The translations under genes were made by a program, and so were the position numbers. Positions 26,459 through 36,627 of a stretch of DNA of 54,924 nucleotides are shown here, one piece after another; positions within the stretch are counted from its first letter, which is position 1, and each line of letters begins with the position of its first letter. The notes under the pieces were generated by a model. It searched no databases and was not told the DNA's origin. It was given only the letters and a program-made list of their open reading frames with translations. Source of the stretch: Candidatus Poribacteria bacterium (GTDB lineage Bacteria; Poribacteria; WGA-4E; WGA-3G); NCBI GenBank assembly GCA_003635315.1, contig PYJD01000005.1, positions 1-54,924 on the forward strand, read 5' to 3'.

Positions 26459-27505
26459 ATGTCAAATAAACAATCCTTGACATATGCAGATGCTGGTGTA
26501 TCTTTTGATGCGGAATCTAAGGCAATGCATCGGATTTCAGGTCATATTAAATCCACCTATAGAGAAGAGGTAATCAGTGGTTTAGGTAGTTTTGGTGGTT
26601 TATTTGCATTGGGATCGTATAATGAACCTATACTTGTTAGTAGTACAGATAGTGTTGGCACTAAGCTAATGGTTGCTTTTCAAGCTGAGAAACATGACAC
26701 AGTTGGGATTGATATAGTAACACATTGTGGTAACGATATTGTTGTACAAGGTGCAACCCCTCTCTTCTTCTTGGATTACATTGGAATAGGAAAAATGGAT
26801 CCGGATGTAATTGAACAGATAATTATAGGACTTACAAAGGGGTGTCAAGAAATCGGATGTGCATTGATTAGTGGTGAGACGGCAGAACTTCCAGGATTAT
26901 ATACACCGGGGGAATATGACCTTGTTGGTACAATCGTTGGTGTGGTAGAAAAAGAGGATTTGATTACTGGAAGCAATATTGAACCTGGGGATAAATTGAT
27001 CGGCTTAAAATCTTCTGGACTTCATACCAATGGATATTCACTTGCAAGACGTATCTTATTTGACCGATGTAATTATACTGTAGATACCTATCTCCCAGAC
27101 TTGGATTCAACAATTGGCGAGGAATTGCTGATACCTCATAAAAGCTATGTCGAATCTATTCAATTACTACGTCAAAAATGTGAGATTAAGGGGATTGCTC
27201 ATATTACGGGTGGTGGTTTACCCGGCAATGTAAATCGGATACTGCCTGAAGGATGTCGTGCATCGATTGAAAAGGATAGTTGGGATATTCCAGCTATCTT
27301 CTCCATTCTTCAAAGAGAAGGAAATGTTGAAGAATATGAAATGTTCAGAGTTTTCAATATGGGTATTGGCATGGTAATTGTTATCTCAAGGGACACTGTT
27401 AATATTGCTTTGGACTACCTTAAGGATCTCGATGAATCCACAATACAGTTAGGAGAAATAATTCCAGGTGAAAAGGGAGTTGAGTTGTGTATGAGTCAAT
27501 CATAA
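26459..27505 (+). CDS. purM: Phosphoribosylformylglycinamidine cyclo-ligase
   Basis: The 348-residue PurM (AIR synthetase) catalyses the ATP-dependent closure of FGAM to AIR in purine synthesis. The family features are clear: SLTYADAGVSFDAES at the N-terminus, the substrate/ATP segment SSTDSVGTKLMVA, DYIGIGKMD, LISGETAELPG, and HITGGGLPGNVNRILP. The length is normal. AGAGGA precedes the ATG. The last 19 bases overlap the start of the FliG-like gene, implying coupled translation. Confidence 0.96.
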   Translation: MSNKQSLTYADAGVSFDAESKAMHRISGHIKSTYREEVISGLGSFGGLFALGSYNEPILVSSTDSVGTKLMVAFQAEKHDTVGIDIVTHCGNDIVVQGATPLFFLDYIGIGKMDPDVIEQIIIGLTKGCQEIGCALISGETAELPGLYTPGEYDLVGTIVGVVEKEDLITGSNIEPGDKLIGLKSSGLHTNGYSLARRILFDRCNYTVDTYLPDLDSTIGEELLIPHKSYVESIQLLRQKCEIKGIAHITGGGLPGNVNRILPEGCRASIEKDSWDIPAIFSILQREGNVEEYEMFRVFNMGIGMVIVISRDTVNIALDYLKDLDESTIQLGEIIPGEKGVELCMSQS

Positions 27506-28290
27506 GTGAGGAATCAATCCAAGAATTGACTGAGATATTTGTAAATACTCCGTTACCTATAATTATGGGGGCAATTGAACAGATAGATGATAATGAGATA
27601 GCAGTATTCTTACTAATATTAGATAAGGTAAGTTCTGAAATACCTTCAGATGAATCAGATGTAATACACAAAGCACTAACTCAATCGGAAGATGATAATA
27701 GTAGGACGGAGGAAGAAAAAACTCTATCTACTTATGCTCAACAGATCCTCGCGGAACTCCCATTTCCCAAACAGGTAAAGGTTAGTGAGAAAATTGCCGC
27801 TACTGAAATGGTAGAATCTGAACATGCAGGAAGAATTTGGAATGACTTTACAGATAAAATAAAAAGTGTTCTTGAAAATACGCTGTTCTTCGGGAGTGGT
27901 GCCAAAAACCTTGCTAAGTTATTAGAACAAGTAGATATTGAAAAGCAGAATAAACTAATGGAAGTGCTACAAGACAGAAATCCTGAATTAGCACAAACCG
28001 TGGGTGATTATTTATTCACTTTTGAGGATATAGTCGACATTCCAAACGAAGCTGTACTTACAGTATTACAAGTTGTCGAACCAAATACATTAGCAATAGC
28101 TCTGCACGATACAACTGAGCCAGTAGTAGAAAAATTCTATGAGAATATGTCTACAGAACAGATTAAGAATGTGGAATCAGAAACCAAAAAACTCAGTTTC
28201 GAACAGAAACAAATAAGTAATACTGCTCAGCAATCTATTGTAAATCTATTACGAAATTTTGCTGGAAGAGGAATATTGAAACTAAGATAA
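27487..28290 (+). CDS. FliG-like protein (middle and C-terminal domains) outside a flagellar context
   Basis: A 267-residue protein. The section from about 80 to 167 follows the FliG middle domain (QILAELPFPKQVKVSEKIA, then KNLAKLLEQVD, ending PELAQTVGDYLFTFEDIVDI). The C-terminal 100 residues follow FliG_C (TLAIALHDTTEPVVEKFYENMS, then QQSIVNLLRNFAGRG). The LMFVFEDI and NMS signatures of FliG are nearly intact, but the EHPQ motif of the middle domain is not recognisable. Charged torque residues look altered, for example LLR to VLQ. The first 75 residues are acidic and could be a diverged N-domain. No other flagellar gene is seen. It overlaps purM by 19 bases. Its role is unknown; a soluble scaffold is possible. 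Confidence 0.75.
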   Translation: MYESIISEESIQELTEIFVNTPLPIIMGAIEQIDDNEIAVFLLILDKVSSEIPSDESDVIHKALTQSEDDNSRTEEEKTLSTYAQQILAELPFPKQVKVSEKIAATEMVESEHAGRIWNDFTDKIKSVLENTLFFGSGAKNLAKLLEQVDIEKQNKLMEVLQDRNPELAQTVGDYLFTFEDIVDIPNEAVLTVLQVVEPNTLAIALHDTTEPVVEKFYENMSTEQIKNVESETKKLSFEQKQISNTAQQSIVNLLRNFAGRGILKLR

Positions 28291-28337
28291 GACCTAATAA
28301 TTCCAACTCAAAACTGTCTGCTGATGTCTTAGCCATC

Positions 28338-29291
28338 TTAATCATCTTCCAATTTGAATTCAAAAGGAATCCGAACAGCGTATTCAATTGCTTTCCCATT
28401 TTCCATTGCGGGAGTAAACTTAAACCGCTTCAAAGCAGCAATAGCAGCTTCCTCAAATCCAAATCCTAAATTTGTCTCAGCTGTAATATCTTTTGCAGTT
28501 CCTTCTACAGTAATGATTGCCTTAAGGACTACTTTTCCTTCCTTTTCAGCGCGTCTTGCGTTTTTAGGGTATGTAGGTTCAACAGCAAACTTTGTTACAG
28601 GCTCCGTGATACCAGAAGAGGGATCTATCTCAGGTTCAGGTAGATTGGGACCATCTGTTGAAGGTAATTTATTATCTAAATCTGCAAACGGAGTATTCTT
28701 CTGAGTGGGTCTCAAAACAGTTGATGGGACTTGAGTAGGTTGTTTTGGTTGTATAGGTCCCTTAAAAGTTCGTTCAGGTAAAGAAACTCTTGGACCAGGA
28801 TTTACTTCTCCCCCATCAAGTACATCTGTGTTTTCAGAAGAAGGTAGTATAAAATCTCTTGGACCTTTTAGTAGGTCAGAATTTGTAACGACAGTCCGTT
28901 TTATGGGTGCTTCTACTTCCTGTTCTTTTGCTTCAAAAGTAATTTTTGGACGTTTATTGACGATGACACGTTTTCTGTCAGGAACATCATTCGGAATAAA
29001 AGCTGCTTCTAATCTTTCTGTCTGTGCTTCAATTCTGTCTTTAATATAGAGAGCACCTAAAATTAGGGCAATAGATACATGTAAGCCGATAGAGAAAATC
29101 AGAGAAAACGAATTACGACTACCTGTTTTTTGGACAGTTATTGGTGGTGGTTTATTCTCTTTTGCGGCAGCGATCTTACCTTGTTGATTCTCGTCAATGG
29201 TAAGTTTTCTTAATTTCGCATTAATCTTAGGTTTCTTTCGTTGAGCCCTACGACCTTGTAATTGTGATACAATATCGGAACTTCTACTCAT
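28338..29291 (-). CDS. TonB-family energy transducer
   Basis: The 317-residue protein would transmit proton-motive force from ExbBD to outer-membrane receptors. It has a basic cytoplasmic N-terminus, one transmembrane helix (about 61-83, FSLIFSIGLHVSIALILGALYI), a Pro/Thr-rich periplasmic spacer, and a C-terminal TonB domain (about 225-317) with EPTYPKNARRAEKEGKVVLK and ALKRFKFTPAMENGKAI. The frame is open to 29345, but the ATG at 29291 has GGAG 7 bases upstream and is preferred. No exbB or exbD is adjacent. It likely serves the receptors encoded further right on the same strand. Confidence 0.88.
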   Translation of the reverse strand: MSRSSDIVSQLQGRRAQRKKPKINAKLRKLTIDENQQGKIAAAKENKPPPITVQKTGSRNSFSLIFSIGLHVSIALILGALYIKDRIEAQTERLEAAFIPNDVPDRKRVIVNKRPKITFEAKEQEVEAPIKRTVVTNSDLLKGPRDFILPSSENTDVLDGGEVNPGPRVSLPERTFKGPIQPKQPTQVPSTVLRPTQKNTPFADLDNKLPSTDGPNLPEPEIDPSSGITEPVTKFAVEPTYPKNARRAEKEGKVVLKAIITVEGTAKDITAETNLGFGFEEAAIAALKRFKFTPAMENGKAIEYAVRIPFEFKLEDD

Positions 29292-29883
29292 CTCTTTTCT
29301 CCTTAAGTTATCTCGTGATGCGGATAGCGCGCTTACAACACACACTTACCGGAGCTAATGAGTTTGTTATGAATTAGTAAAGTATATAGAGTATTAATAA
29401 GTAAATAATGATTCTGATAATATAACGAATTTAAAACTAAACTGATACCAATCTAACCTAATTGGAAAATTAATAAGCATACATTACTATAAGAGCATAT
29501 TATACCAACAGCTTTCACTTTTGTCAAGGTATTCTTTTCAATAGTTGGTATATACAATTACTTTTTTATCCTCTATCACAGACACATAATAGTAGATTTT
29601 AGAGATTTTCACATTAACTTTGTGGTATGAAAGATTCTAATATGGTGAAATATTGACATAATTACACACCTCACTTGTGAATCAACGTCGAATACGCTTT
29701 TGGTATTCGTCGGGAGCGATCTCCGAATCGCGATCAAACCCTTTGACAATCGGGAATCGGAATTCAAATCAAGGAATCAACGGTATGAATGCTGTTTAGC
29801 ATTCACCGTGTATGAATGCCTTATTGGCATTCCCCGCCTACAAGACAGTATGTGGAATTAATTATATAAACTACCATAAGGTA
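29292..29883. other. Repeat-bearing spacer before the tonB-like gene
   Basis: No gene is visible. It contains a degenerate 34-bp-family unit near 29680-29712, a motif with GCGATCTCCGAATCGC that recurs at 43.19 kb, and two GAATGC-type hairpins (29787-29804 and 29814-29832). The left 200 bases are AT-rich and presumably hold the promoter of the TonB gene. Confidence 0.5.
29787..29832. repeat. Two GAATGCC-type hairpin repeats in tandem
   Basis: GAATGC-TGTTTA-GCATTC (29787-29804) and GAATGCC-TTATT-GGCATTC (29814-29832). The stems are preserved while the loops differ, which suggests selection for the hairpin. Confidence 0.7.
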
Positions 29884-32115
29884 TTATGGATTCCACCAGA
29901 AGGTCATTTTAGCAACAACAGTCGAATTACGTAGACCTACTGGGTTTGTAGCGTCAGTATCGTAGGTTTGGTTAAAAACAAGATAAAAGTCACTACCAGG
30001 ACGATAAATAAAATTAACCAGAAAGTTGGTTGTTAAAAGGTTGGTTTCAGTATTCCATTGGGTGTATAGTTTAGCATATAAGTTTGTAGAAAAAGAATAA
30101 CTGAATCTACCGGAGAATAGATTCGCATGAAACTCGCCAGTTGGTAAGGTGACATGATTGAATTGATATTCACCGTCAATACTTATTCGGATAGTCGGTT
30201 TTACAGTGAGATTTACGAAGTATTTGTTAATGTTCCCGTTGTAAAAACTACCCAATTCAAAACCGGTTGTAGCACTTATAGGACGTGTATCACTTGAGGA
30301 TAACCTTCCACCGAGTGCATCATACTGGTAGTCATCTATAGGTATAATAATCCCGTCACGAATTTCAAAGTCTTCTTCTAATCTCTCAAATTTCCGATTG
30401 GCAAAAAACATTATCGAGTCAGCAGATGAAAATGAAGTCCAATGTGTGTATGAAATACTCCATCGTTCAAGTTCATTATCTTGGGTGAGTATGTAATTTA
30501 TTTCAGGTCCAGACCATATTTCTCTAATACCATATTTTTGTGGTCTTGGTGCCCATCGTGCATCCGCTCTGACATGACGTATACCTTTCTGTCGAACATA
30601 TCCTACCTCAGGATTAAAATCATCATCAATATCTGTGAGTGAACCACTTACTCGAAAATTATCGTTACGCCATTGCGTTCCGAAATACATGGCATTATCA
30701 TTTCCATTTATTGATGGTGAGAAGGTACGTGACCACATTGCCCTTATATCAAGTCGATCTGTGGGTCGAAATTCAAAATCAATCCCACCCGCTCGATTGT
30801 AACTTCCTGGAGTATCCTTATTTACAGCTATCAATCCGATACGAGATCCTGCTATGGTATCTTTTGTTAACCGAAAGACTGAATAGTTGGTTCTTGGTAT
30901 ATCAATAGTTTCATCATCATCTTCAGTCTCTTCATAATATTCATCCGTTAGGACATTTAGGAATCCAACACCATAAGAACCAACTTTTCCGCTCGCTTTT
31001 CCACCGAGTATAATCGGAATAGCCCTTCCTTCGTCTATCCCGATCTGTCTACTGTAAAACAGAAGCATTGGTGGGGGTCTTCGGAAGCTCTGTCTCGGAA
31101 TTCCAAAATCAAAAAGACCTGCACCCTCTAAAAAGAAGGGTCGTTTTTCAGGGAAGAATAAGCTAAATCGGGTTAAATTCACCTGTTCTTCATCAGCTTC
31201 AACTTGCGCGAAATCGGTATTATATGTCAAATCTGCAATTAGATTTGATGTAATGCCATATTTAGCATCGAATCCAAGTTTAAACTCACGAGTCGTTTCC
31301 AGTGAGGAATCATCGTCATTTATTTGCGTGATGCCTGGTAGAAGGTAAGGTAAAAATTCCAAGTTCCTTGAAGGGGAAATACCCTCTAAACCAACAAGTG
31401 ACCCTAAATTTGTAGTACGATATTTTGCTAATCCTCCGAAGGATACGGGTACAGGTGTCCAGACTGTTTCTTCCTGTGTTCGCATCAGTTCGCGACCGAC
31501 ATTTAACCCCCAAATTATAGGATCATTCTTTTTGAATCGAAGTTGACTAAATGGTATACTCAGTTCTGATGTCCATGAAGTATGGTTTATCTTCGATTGA
31601 CACTCTACAACAGCATCCCAGTCTCCGTTCAGAGTATCCCCATTATTGGTTATTGCTCTATCCTGTATTGCCCCCAAGGCATTGATACGAAAGAAGAAAC
31701 CGCTACGTTTGTCGTTATATGTATCGAGGAGAACAAAGACGTTATCATTCTCATGTAGATCGCGTGAATCCCTACGCATTTCATTAGCAACAAGCTTATT
31801 TATATTAGAATCATAACAGACAAAACCGAAATAGATGTTTTCATCATCGTATAAGATCCTAACATTCATCGGTTCTGAGTTTGGTTCACCTTCATAAGGT
31901 TCAGTCTGAATAAATTCGTCAATGATTTCAGCTTTTTGCCAATCTGCTTCGTTTAACTCACCATCAATCTCTATACTCTCGTAAGTACGATACGCTTTGA
32001 TCTCGTAGTTGTGTGCTTCTGGAATGGCATCATCAACAAGGAAATATAATAAAAGGAAAATTAAGGGAAATGTAAATTTAATTAAACGGAGTGAAAATGA
32101 TAAAGTATATGACAA
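29884..32115 (-). CDS. DUF5916 protein with N-terminal CBM9-like domain
   Basis: About 743 residues. A hydrophobic signal (about 10-30) precedes a carbohydrate-binding family 9-like domain (about 40-215; SIEIDGELNEADW, ENIYFGFVCYDSN). The rest is rich in amphipathic strands (DUF5916), probably an outer-membrane beta-barrel, with the conserved FFPEKRPFFLEGAGLFDFG. Such proteins often occur near TonB-dependent receptors; no activity is established. AGGAGG at 32124-32129 overlaps the first in-frame GTG, so the TTG at 32115, spaced 8 bases, is the more likely start. It is 92 bases downstream of the third receptor gene. Confidence 0.82.
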   Translation of the reverse strand: MSYTLSFSLRLIKFTFPLIFLLLYFLVDDAIPEAHNYEIKAYRTYESIEIDGELNEADWQKAEIIDEFIQTEPYEGEPNSEPMNVRILYDDENIYFGFVCYDSNINKLVANEMRRDSRDLHENDNVFVLLDTYNDKRSGFFFRINALGAIQDRAITNNGDTLNGDWDAVVECQSKINHTSWTSELSIPFSQLRFKKNDPIIWGLNVGRELMRTQEETVWTPVPVSFGGLAKYRTTNLGSLVGLEGISPSRNLEFLPYLLPGITQINDDDSSLETTREFKLGFDAKYGITSNLIADLTYNTDFAQVEADEEQVNLTRFSLFFPEKRPFFLEGAGLFDFGIPRQSFRRPPPMLLFYSRQIGIDEGRAIPIILGGKASGKVGSYGVGFLNVLTDEYYEETEDDDETIDIPRTNYSVFRLTKDTIAGSRIGLIAVNKDTPGSYNRAGGIDFEFRPTDRLDIRAMWSRTFSPSINGNDNAMYFGTQWRNDNFRVSGSLTDIDDDFNPEVGYVRQKGIRHVRADARWAPRPQKYGIREIWSGPEINYILTQDNELERWSISYTHWTSFSSADSIMFFANRKFERLEEDFEIRDGIIIPIDDYQYDALGGRLSSSDTRPISATTGFELGSFYNGNINKYFVNLTVKPTIRISIDGEYQFNHVTLPTGEFHANLFSGRFSYSFSTNLYAKLYTQWNTETNLLTTNFLVNFIYRPGSDFYLVFNQTYDTDATNPVGLRNSTVVAKMTFWWNP

Positions 32116-32207
32116 ACACAACACCTCCTAAGGATGGGAATTAGAGTATGTAATTAGAGACGAATAGGAGGTAAAATAGATTATATAAAATTCATCAAAA
32201 TGATAAA

Positions 32208-34292
32208 TTAAAATTCGAATGTAAGGGCAATGAAGGGAACGAATGGTAATTGTGCTATTGGCACTTCTTTTGTAAAATCCGCATTGTACCGTACTTGTAG
32301 CGAATTTATCCTATTATATACATTCCAGATTTCGAATGTGAAACCTGCTCTGAATCTCTCAAATTGACTGTATGTCCAATGTATGCGTAAATCTAAACGG
32401 TGGTAGGGGTCAGTTCTTAATGGATCCCCATATATTGGCAGCCATGATTCTTTCTTGCTAAATGGATTGGTATACATTTCTCTACCGTCTAAAGGTACAT
32501 ACAAGACACCACTCTTATATTGCCACTTTGCTCCAATATCAAGGGTGTGGAATGTATAATTGAGATTAAAAGATAAAACATGAGGTGTGCTAAACATATA
32601 CTCTCTTTCTTTCTCATAAGGTGTATCTTGACGTTTTGAAATAGTATAAGAATAAGCAATCCATCCTCGTAACACATCCCCCATTTGGTGTTCTAAGGAA
32701 AATTCAAAACCTGTAACAGAGCCAATCCGTTGGTTTCTATAACTTCTATCATCTATATCGAAAGAAATCATATCAAGTAGTTGCTTATAATAGGAAGCGA
32801 CTTCAACTCTTGTTTCATTGGTTAATCTTTTTTCCATAACCAGGACATAATGCTTTGCTAAACTTGGGGAGATTGGATATTTCTTGTCACCAAGTGCGAG
32901 TTGATAAAATTGTGGATTCTGTGCGTAATTACCATACTGTAGACTGATGTCTATTGGAAATAATGATAGATTTGGGTTTCCTGCCATATTGGGTCCAAAT
33001 ATCATACCGATTAATGCTCGTGGTTGTAGGGAGAAAGTATCAATCAGATTAAAATATGTTCCTCGTATTCCGAATGTACTATATATGTCTACTATGGATG
33101 ACGAGTAAATATCCTTAGTTAATTGGCTATATCCTTCCAATCGTTGCATTTTCTCTGAGATGCTTGTATGGATTTTCTCACCATCTTTTTTTAATCTAAT
33201 GTTATAATCCCAATCACCTTCTTCAAGAGGACGTGAACCTATACTGATGATATTAGATGGTAAAATAGATAATACAAAACCTGATTCTAATAAAGTTATT
33301 GGATTTTTTATCCAGTAATGCAGATCTCCTCTCAGTGAATAAATGCTATCTGCGTTTCTATAAAAATAGCCTTCACCATATTCAAGTTCAGAACGTGAGA
33401 AAGACCGAGTTAGAGATATGACGGATCGATACTTCTTTTCTTGTTCAGAATAGAGATGAATTCCCTGTGAATCAAAGGGGTTATCAGACCTAAATAGACC
33501 ACGGAGATCACTATCTGATACCTCATCCGCACCAAAACGGAATATTGCGGAATCATCCGACCCAAATGCATTTATTTCGACTCTGTGTGTCTTGTTGATT
33601 TGGTATACCCCTTTTCCTTGATAACTCCAAAACCTTGGCACTTGAACCACAGTATCACTTTCAGTTTCTAACAGACTCGGTAATAAATCGAATAGTGGTC
33701 CCATATTACTTCTTCGACCAAATACATAGTAATAACCCCGTTTAGCGATGCTCCCTTCAATAAATGCTTGTGAATAGACAGGATTGAGATTAAGTTTCGC
33801 GCCTATAGTCTTTTCTGTCCTACTTCTGGAATAAATATCAATTACAGCTTGGGATTCTGATCCGAATTCAGCACCATAACCGCCAGGATAAACTTCGACC
33901 TTTTGAATTACTTCCGCATTGACAGTTGATACGATACCGTAAAGATGATATGGATATCCTAAAGGTAATCTATCGAAATAGTATAAATTGTCCTCTGGAC
34001 CACCACCACGTACAGATAGGATACCTGCAAAGTCATTTAACACCCCTACACTGGGAAGTAAATCTAAAACTCTTAACGGATCACCCCCACTCCCAACAGC
34101 CATGTTTATTGTGGAACCTTCAAGAGTATTTTTAGGTTTCTTCTCTATTTTTTCAGCAGTTACATAGATTGGGGGTAATGTAGTTACATCATCGTCAGTC
34201 TCGGATGCTATTATGGACAGATTGATAGATAGCAGTAGGATAATTAAAATTGTGTATAGACAAACTTTAAGGGTAGGAAACACGCATAACAC
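32208..34292 (-). CDS. TonB-dependent receptor, third of three paralogs
   Basis: A 694-residue outer-membrane receptor with a signal peptide (about 1-28), a plug domain (about 50-160; SVRGGGPEDNLYYFDRLPLGYPYH, VYPGGYGAEFGSESQAVIDI), and a 22-strand-type barrel ending FIALTFEF with terminal Phe. Unlike its two paralogs it lacks the N-terminal carboxypeptidase-regulatory-like domain, so it is shorter. It starts with GTG only 2 bases after the stop of the preceding receptor gene, so the two are certainly one transcript. The ligand is unknown. Confidence 0.92.
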   Translation of the reverse strand: MLCVFPTLKVCLYTILIILLLSINLSIIASETDDDVTTLPPIYVTAEKIEKKPKNTLEGSTINMAVGSGGDPLRVLDLLPSVGVLNDFAGILSVRGGGPEDNLYYFDRLPLGYPYHLYGIVSTVNAEVIQKVEVYPGGYGAEFGSESQAVIDIYSRSRTEKTIGAKLNLNPVYSQAFIEGSIAKRGYYYVFGRRSNMGPLFDLLPSLLETESDTVVQVPRFWSYQGKGVYQINKTHRVEINAFGSDDSAIFRFGADEVSDSDLRGLFRSDNPFDSQGIHLYSEQEKKYRSVISLTRSFSRSELEYGEGYFYRNADSIYSLRGDLHYWIKNPITLLESGFVLSILPSNIISIGSRPLEEGDWDYNIRLKKDGEKIHTSISEKMQRLEGYSQLTKDIYSSSIVDIYSTFGIRGTYFNLIDTFSLQPRALIGMIFGPNMAGNPNLSLFPIDISLQYGNYAQNPQFYQLALGDKKYPISPSLAKHYVLVMEKRLTNETRVEVASYYKQLLDMISFDIDDRSYRNQRIGSVTGFEFSLEHQMGDVLRGWIAYSYTISKRQDTPYEKEREYMFSTPHVLSFNLNYTFHTLDIGAKWQYKSGVLYVPLDGREMYTNPFSKKESWLPIYGDPLRTDPYHRLDLRIHWTYSQFERFRAGFTFEIWNVYNRINSLQVRYNADFTKEVPIAQLPFVPFIALTFEF

Positions 34293-34294
34293 CG

Positions 34295-36520
34295 TTAGAA
34301 TTCTGCTGTGATCCCTATGTAAGGGATAATTGGAAGTTGGTTGATAGGACTCTTGGTCTTATAGTCATCTTCATATCTATAATCCAACAGATTCTTTCTA
34401 TTATACGCGTTTAGAAGTTCAAAGAAGATCCCTAAATCCCAACTATTGAATTGGAATACTTTACTAATACGAATGTCTAACCTATGATACGGAGGTAATC
34501 GTTCAGAATTCTTTTCACCATATATGGGTGTATAGATAATTCTTCCAAAATTCCTTGGATCAGGAATACGGATAGCATCAATTACTGGTGTATATGGGTT
34601 GCCAGTACGATACTGCCATTTCATTCCAAATTCCCACGTCGGTGTGAGATTATAACTTGCTGCTATAGTGGCAACATGTGTTTGATCAAAGGAATAGTAT
34701 CGGTACGGTTCATCTATACGATCTCGGCGTTTAGAAAGTGCATAAGCATAGGATAACCAACCAAAGAACTTATCCCCACTTTGATGTCTAAGAAAGACTT
34801 CTGTTCCTTGAGCATATCCTACACCTTGATTTAGGAATACAACACTGTCATCTGATGTAACTAACCTAACAAGATCTTTATAGTAGGCAGCCATTTTTAT
34901 TTCTGTGTCTTGTGATAATTGACGTTTGAGTTCTATGATATAATGACTCGCCTGACTTGACTTCAAATTAGGATTTCCTACACTATTTGATAACTGTGCA
35001 GGAATAGGAGTTTGATTATATATTCCATAAGAAAACTGTAATTCAGAACTATTTGGTAATTCGAATTGTAGACTACCCCGTGGTTGTAGTGATAGTTGAT
35101 CAATTCGATTGAAATAATCTAACCTAATCCCGTATACTACCGAGATAAATGGCAATAGAATATATCTATCTTGAAGGTAGGTTTCTATGCGTTGTCCCCT
35201 TATATATTCATCTATATTAATCTTCTCTTGAAAACGTATATCATATTCCACTTCTCCCTCATCAGGTATTCGAGTAAATGTACCAGTCACCTCTCCCGGT
35301 TCAAGACCAACGATAAATCCTGATTCTATACGGTGTCTTGGACTTAACTCATAAGTAAGATCCTCTCGTAATGTATAGTTTGGAGCATCAATATTAAGAG
35401 AAAGTGAAGGACCAAAATTAACATCGAATAGGAAATTTGATCGGGTGAGAGATAAATACGATGTGAGTTTATCGGTTAGGGTTGACCGAAGATGAAATCC
35501 AGCTCCTTCGAAACCGCTTTCAAAGCTGGTGTCTCCTCTAAAATCTTCATCTACATTATTACCATCTAATTTTAATGCGAACTTATCTCCGGAGGCGAAT
35601 AAATTCAGGAATAGTTGATGTTTTTCACTTAAATCATAACCTGCTTTGAACTGATAATCCCAAAACCGTGGAAAAGCTGTAATCGACCCAGTAGCAAAAG
35701 AGAGGGAACCAATAAAGAGATCAATATAACTTCTACGACCTGCTGCGTACCAATATCCTTTTTCTCCAATTTTACCTTGAAGTAGACCTTCTGAATAGAG
35801 TAGATTGAGATTTAATTTCCCTCGCAGATTCTCAGGACTATTATTCTGAGAATAAATGTCTATGACAGCCTGGGAATCTACACCGTATTCTGCACCATAT
35901 CCTCCAGCGTAAACATCAATTCTATCAATGATTTCGGAACTTAATGATGATACAAGTCCTCCAAAATGGTATGGATATCCTACTGGGACACGATCAAAAT
36001 AGTATAAATTATCTTCATCTGAGCCACCACGTATATATAGTGCACCACTAAAGTCGTTAGCAACACCTATCCCTGGGATGGCAGGTAATGCACGTAAAGC
36101 ATCTCCAGCAGTTCCCGGTAAACGTGTAATTTCTTTTGATTGGATACTCTTTTTTGTGACTGTTTTTGGTTGCCGTTGTGTAGTAACCTCTATTTTTTCG
36201 AGTTCAAATTCCTGAAAATTGACAAATATATTAGGGGTTAGGGTTTTTCCAATCTCAACTACAATGTTTGTTGTCTCGGTTGTATTATAATTGGGATAGG
36301 ATATAGAGATTGTATATTCTCCTGCAGGGAGTTCTGGTATATTGAACTTGCCGTTTTCATCTGTTTTTACCCGTATTTCGGCTTCAATTATTTCTACTGT
36401 AGCACCAACTAAAGGACGATCCGTGATACGGCTTAGAACTGTACCGTCTATTGAACCTGTTTGAGAAAATGCTGTAAATGGAATTAATATTAAAGTAAGT
36501 ATGTAGATCAGACTCTTCAT
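34295..36520 (-). CDS. TonB-dependent receptor with carboxypeptidase-regulatory-like domain
   Basis: The 741-residue protein has a signal peptide (1-19), then a CarboxypepD_reg-like beta-sandwich (about 20-105; GSIDGTVLSRITDRPLVGA, PAGEYTISISYPNYN). The plug (about 115-235) contains IRGGSDEDNLYYFDRVPVGYP and VYAGGYGAEYGVDSQAVIDI, and the barrel ends YIGITAEF. This domain order is typical of receptors taking up larger or complexed nutrients in Bacteroidetes-like bacteria; the substrate here is unknown. It is clearly paralogous to both neighbours. Confidence 0.93.
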   Translation of the reverse strand: MKSLIYILTLILIPFTAFSQTGSIDGTVLSRITDRPLVGATVEIIEAEIRVKTDENGKFNIPELPAGEYTISISYPNYNTTETTNIVVEIGKTLTPNIFVNFQEFELEKIEVTTQRQPKTVTKKSIQSKEITRLPGTAGDALRALPAIPGIGVANDFSGALYIRGGSDEDNLYYFDRVPVGYPYHFGGLVSSLSSEIIDRIDVYAGGYGAEYGVDSQAVIDIYSQNNSPENLRGKLNLNLLYSEGLLQGKIGEKGYWYAAGRRSYIDLFIGSLSFATGSITAFPRFWDYQFKAGYDLSEKHQLFLNLFASGDKFALKLDGNNVDEDFRGDTSFESGFEGAGFHLRSTLTDKLTSYLSLTRSNFLFDVNFGPSLSLNIDAPNYTLREDLTYELSPRHRIESGFIVGLEPGEVTGTFTRIPDEGEVEYDIRFQEKINIDEYIRGQRIETYLQDRYILLPFISVVYGIRLDYFNRIDQLSLQPRGSLQFELPNSSELQFSYGIYNQTPIPAQLSNSVGNPNLKSSQASHYIIELKRQLSQDTEIKMAAYYKDLVRLVTSDDSVVFLNQGVGYAQGTEVFLRHQSGDKFFGWLSYAYALSKRRDRIDEPYRYYSFDQTHVATIAASYNLTPTWEFGMKWQYRTGNPYTPVIDAIRIPDPRNFGRIIYTPIYGEKNSERLPPYHRLDIRISKVFQFNSWDLGIFFELLNAYNRKNLLDYRYEDDYKTKSPINQLPIIPYIGITAEF

Positions 36521-36627
36521 TATTCAAAACTCACCATTCTTGATATTTGATTTTTCATTACATTTCGTACTTTTAATTATACTATTTATAATCACTTTTT
36601 TCCAAAAAATATAAGTGATGATTGAAA

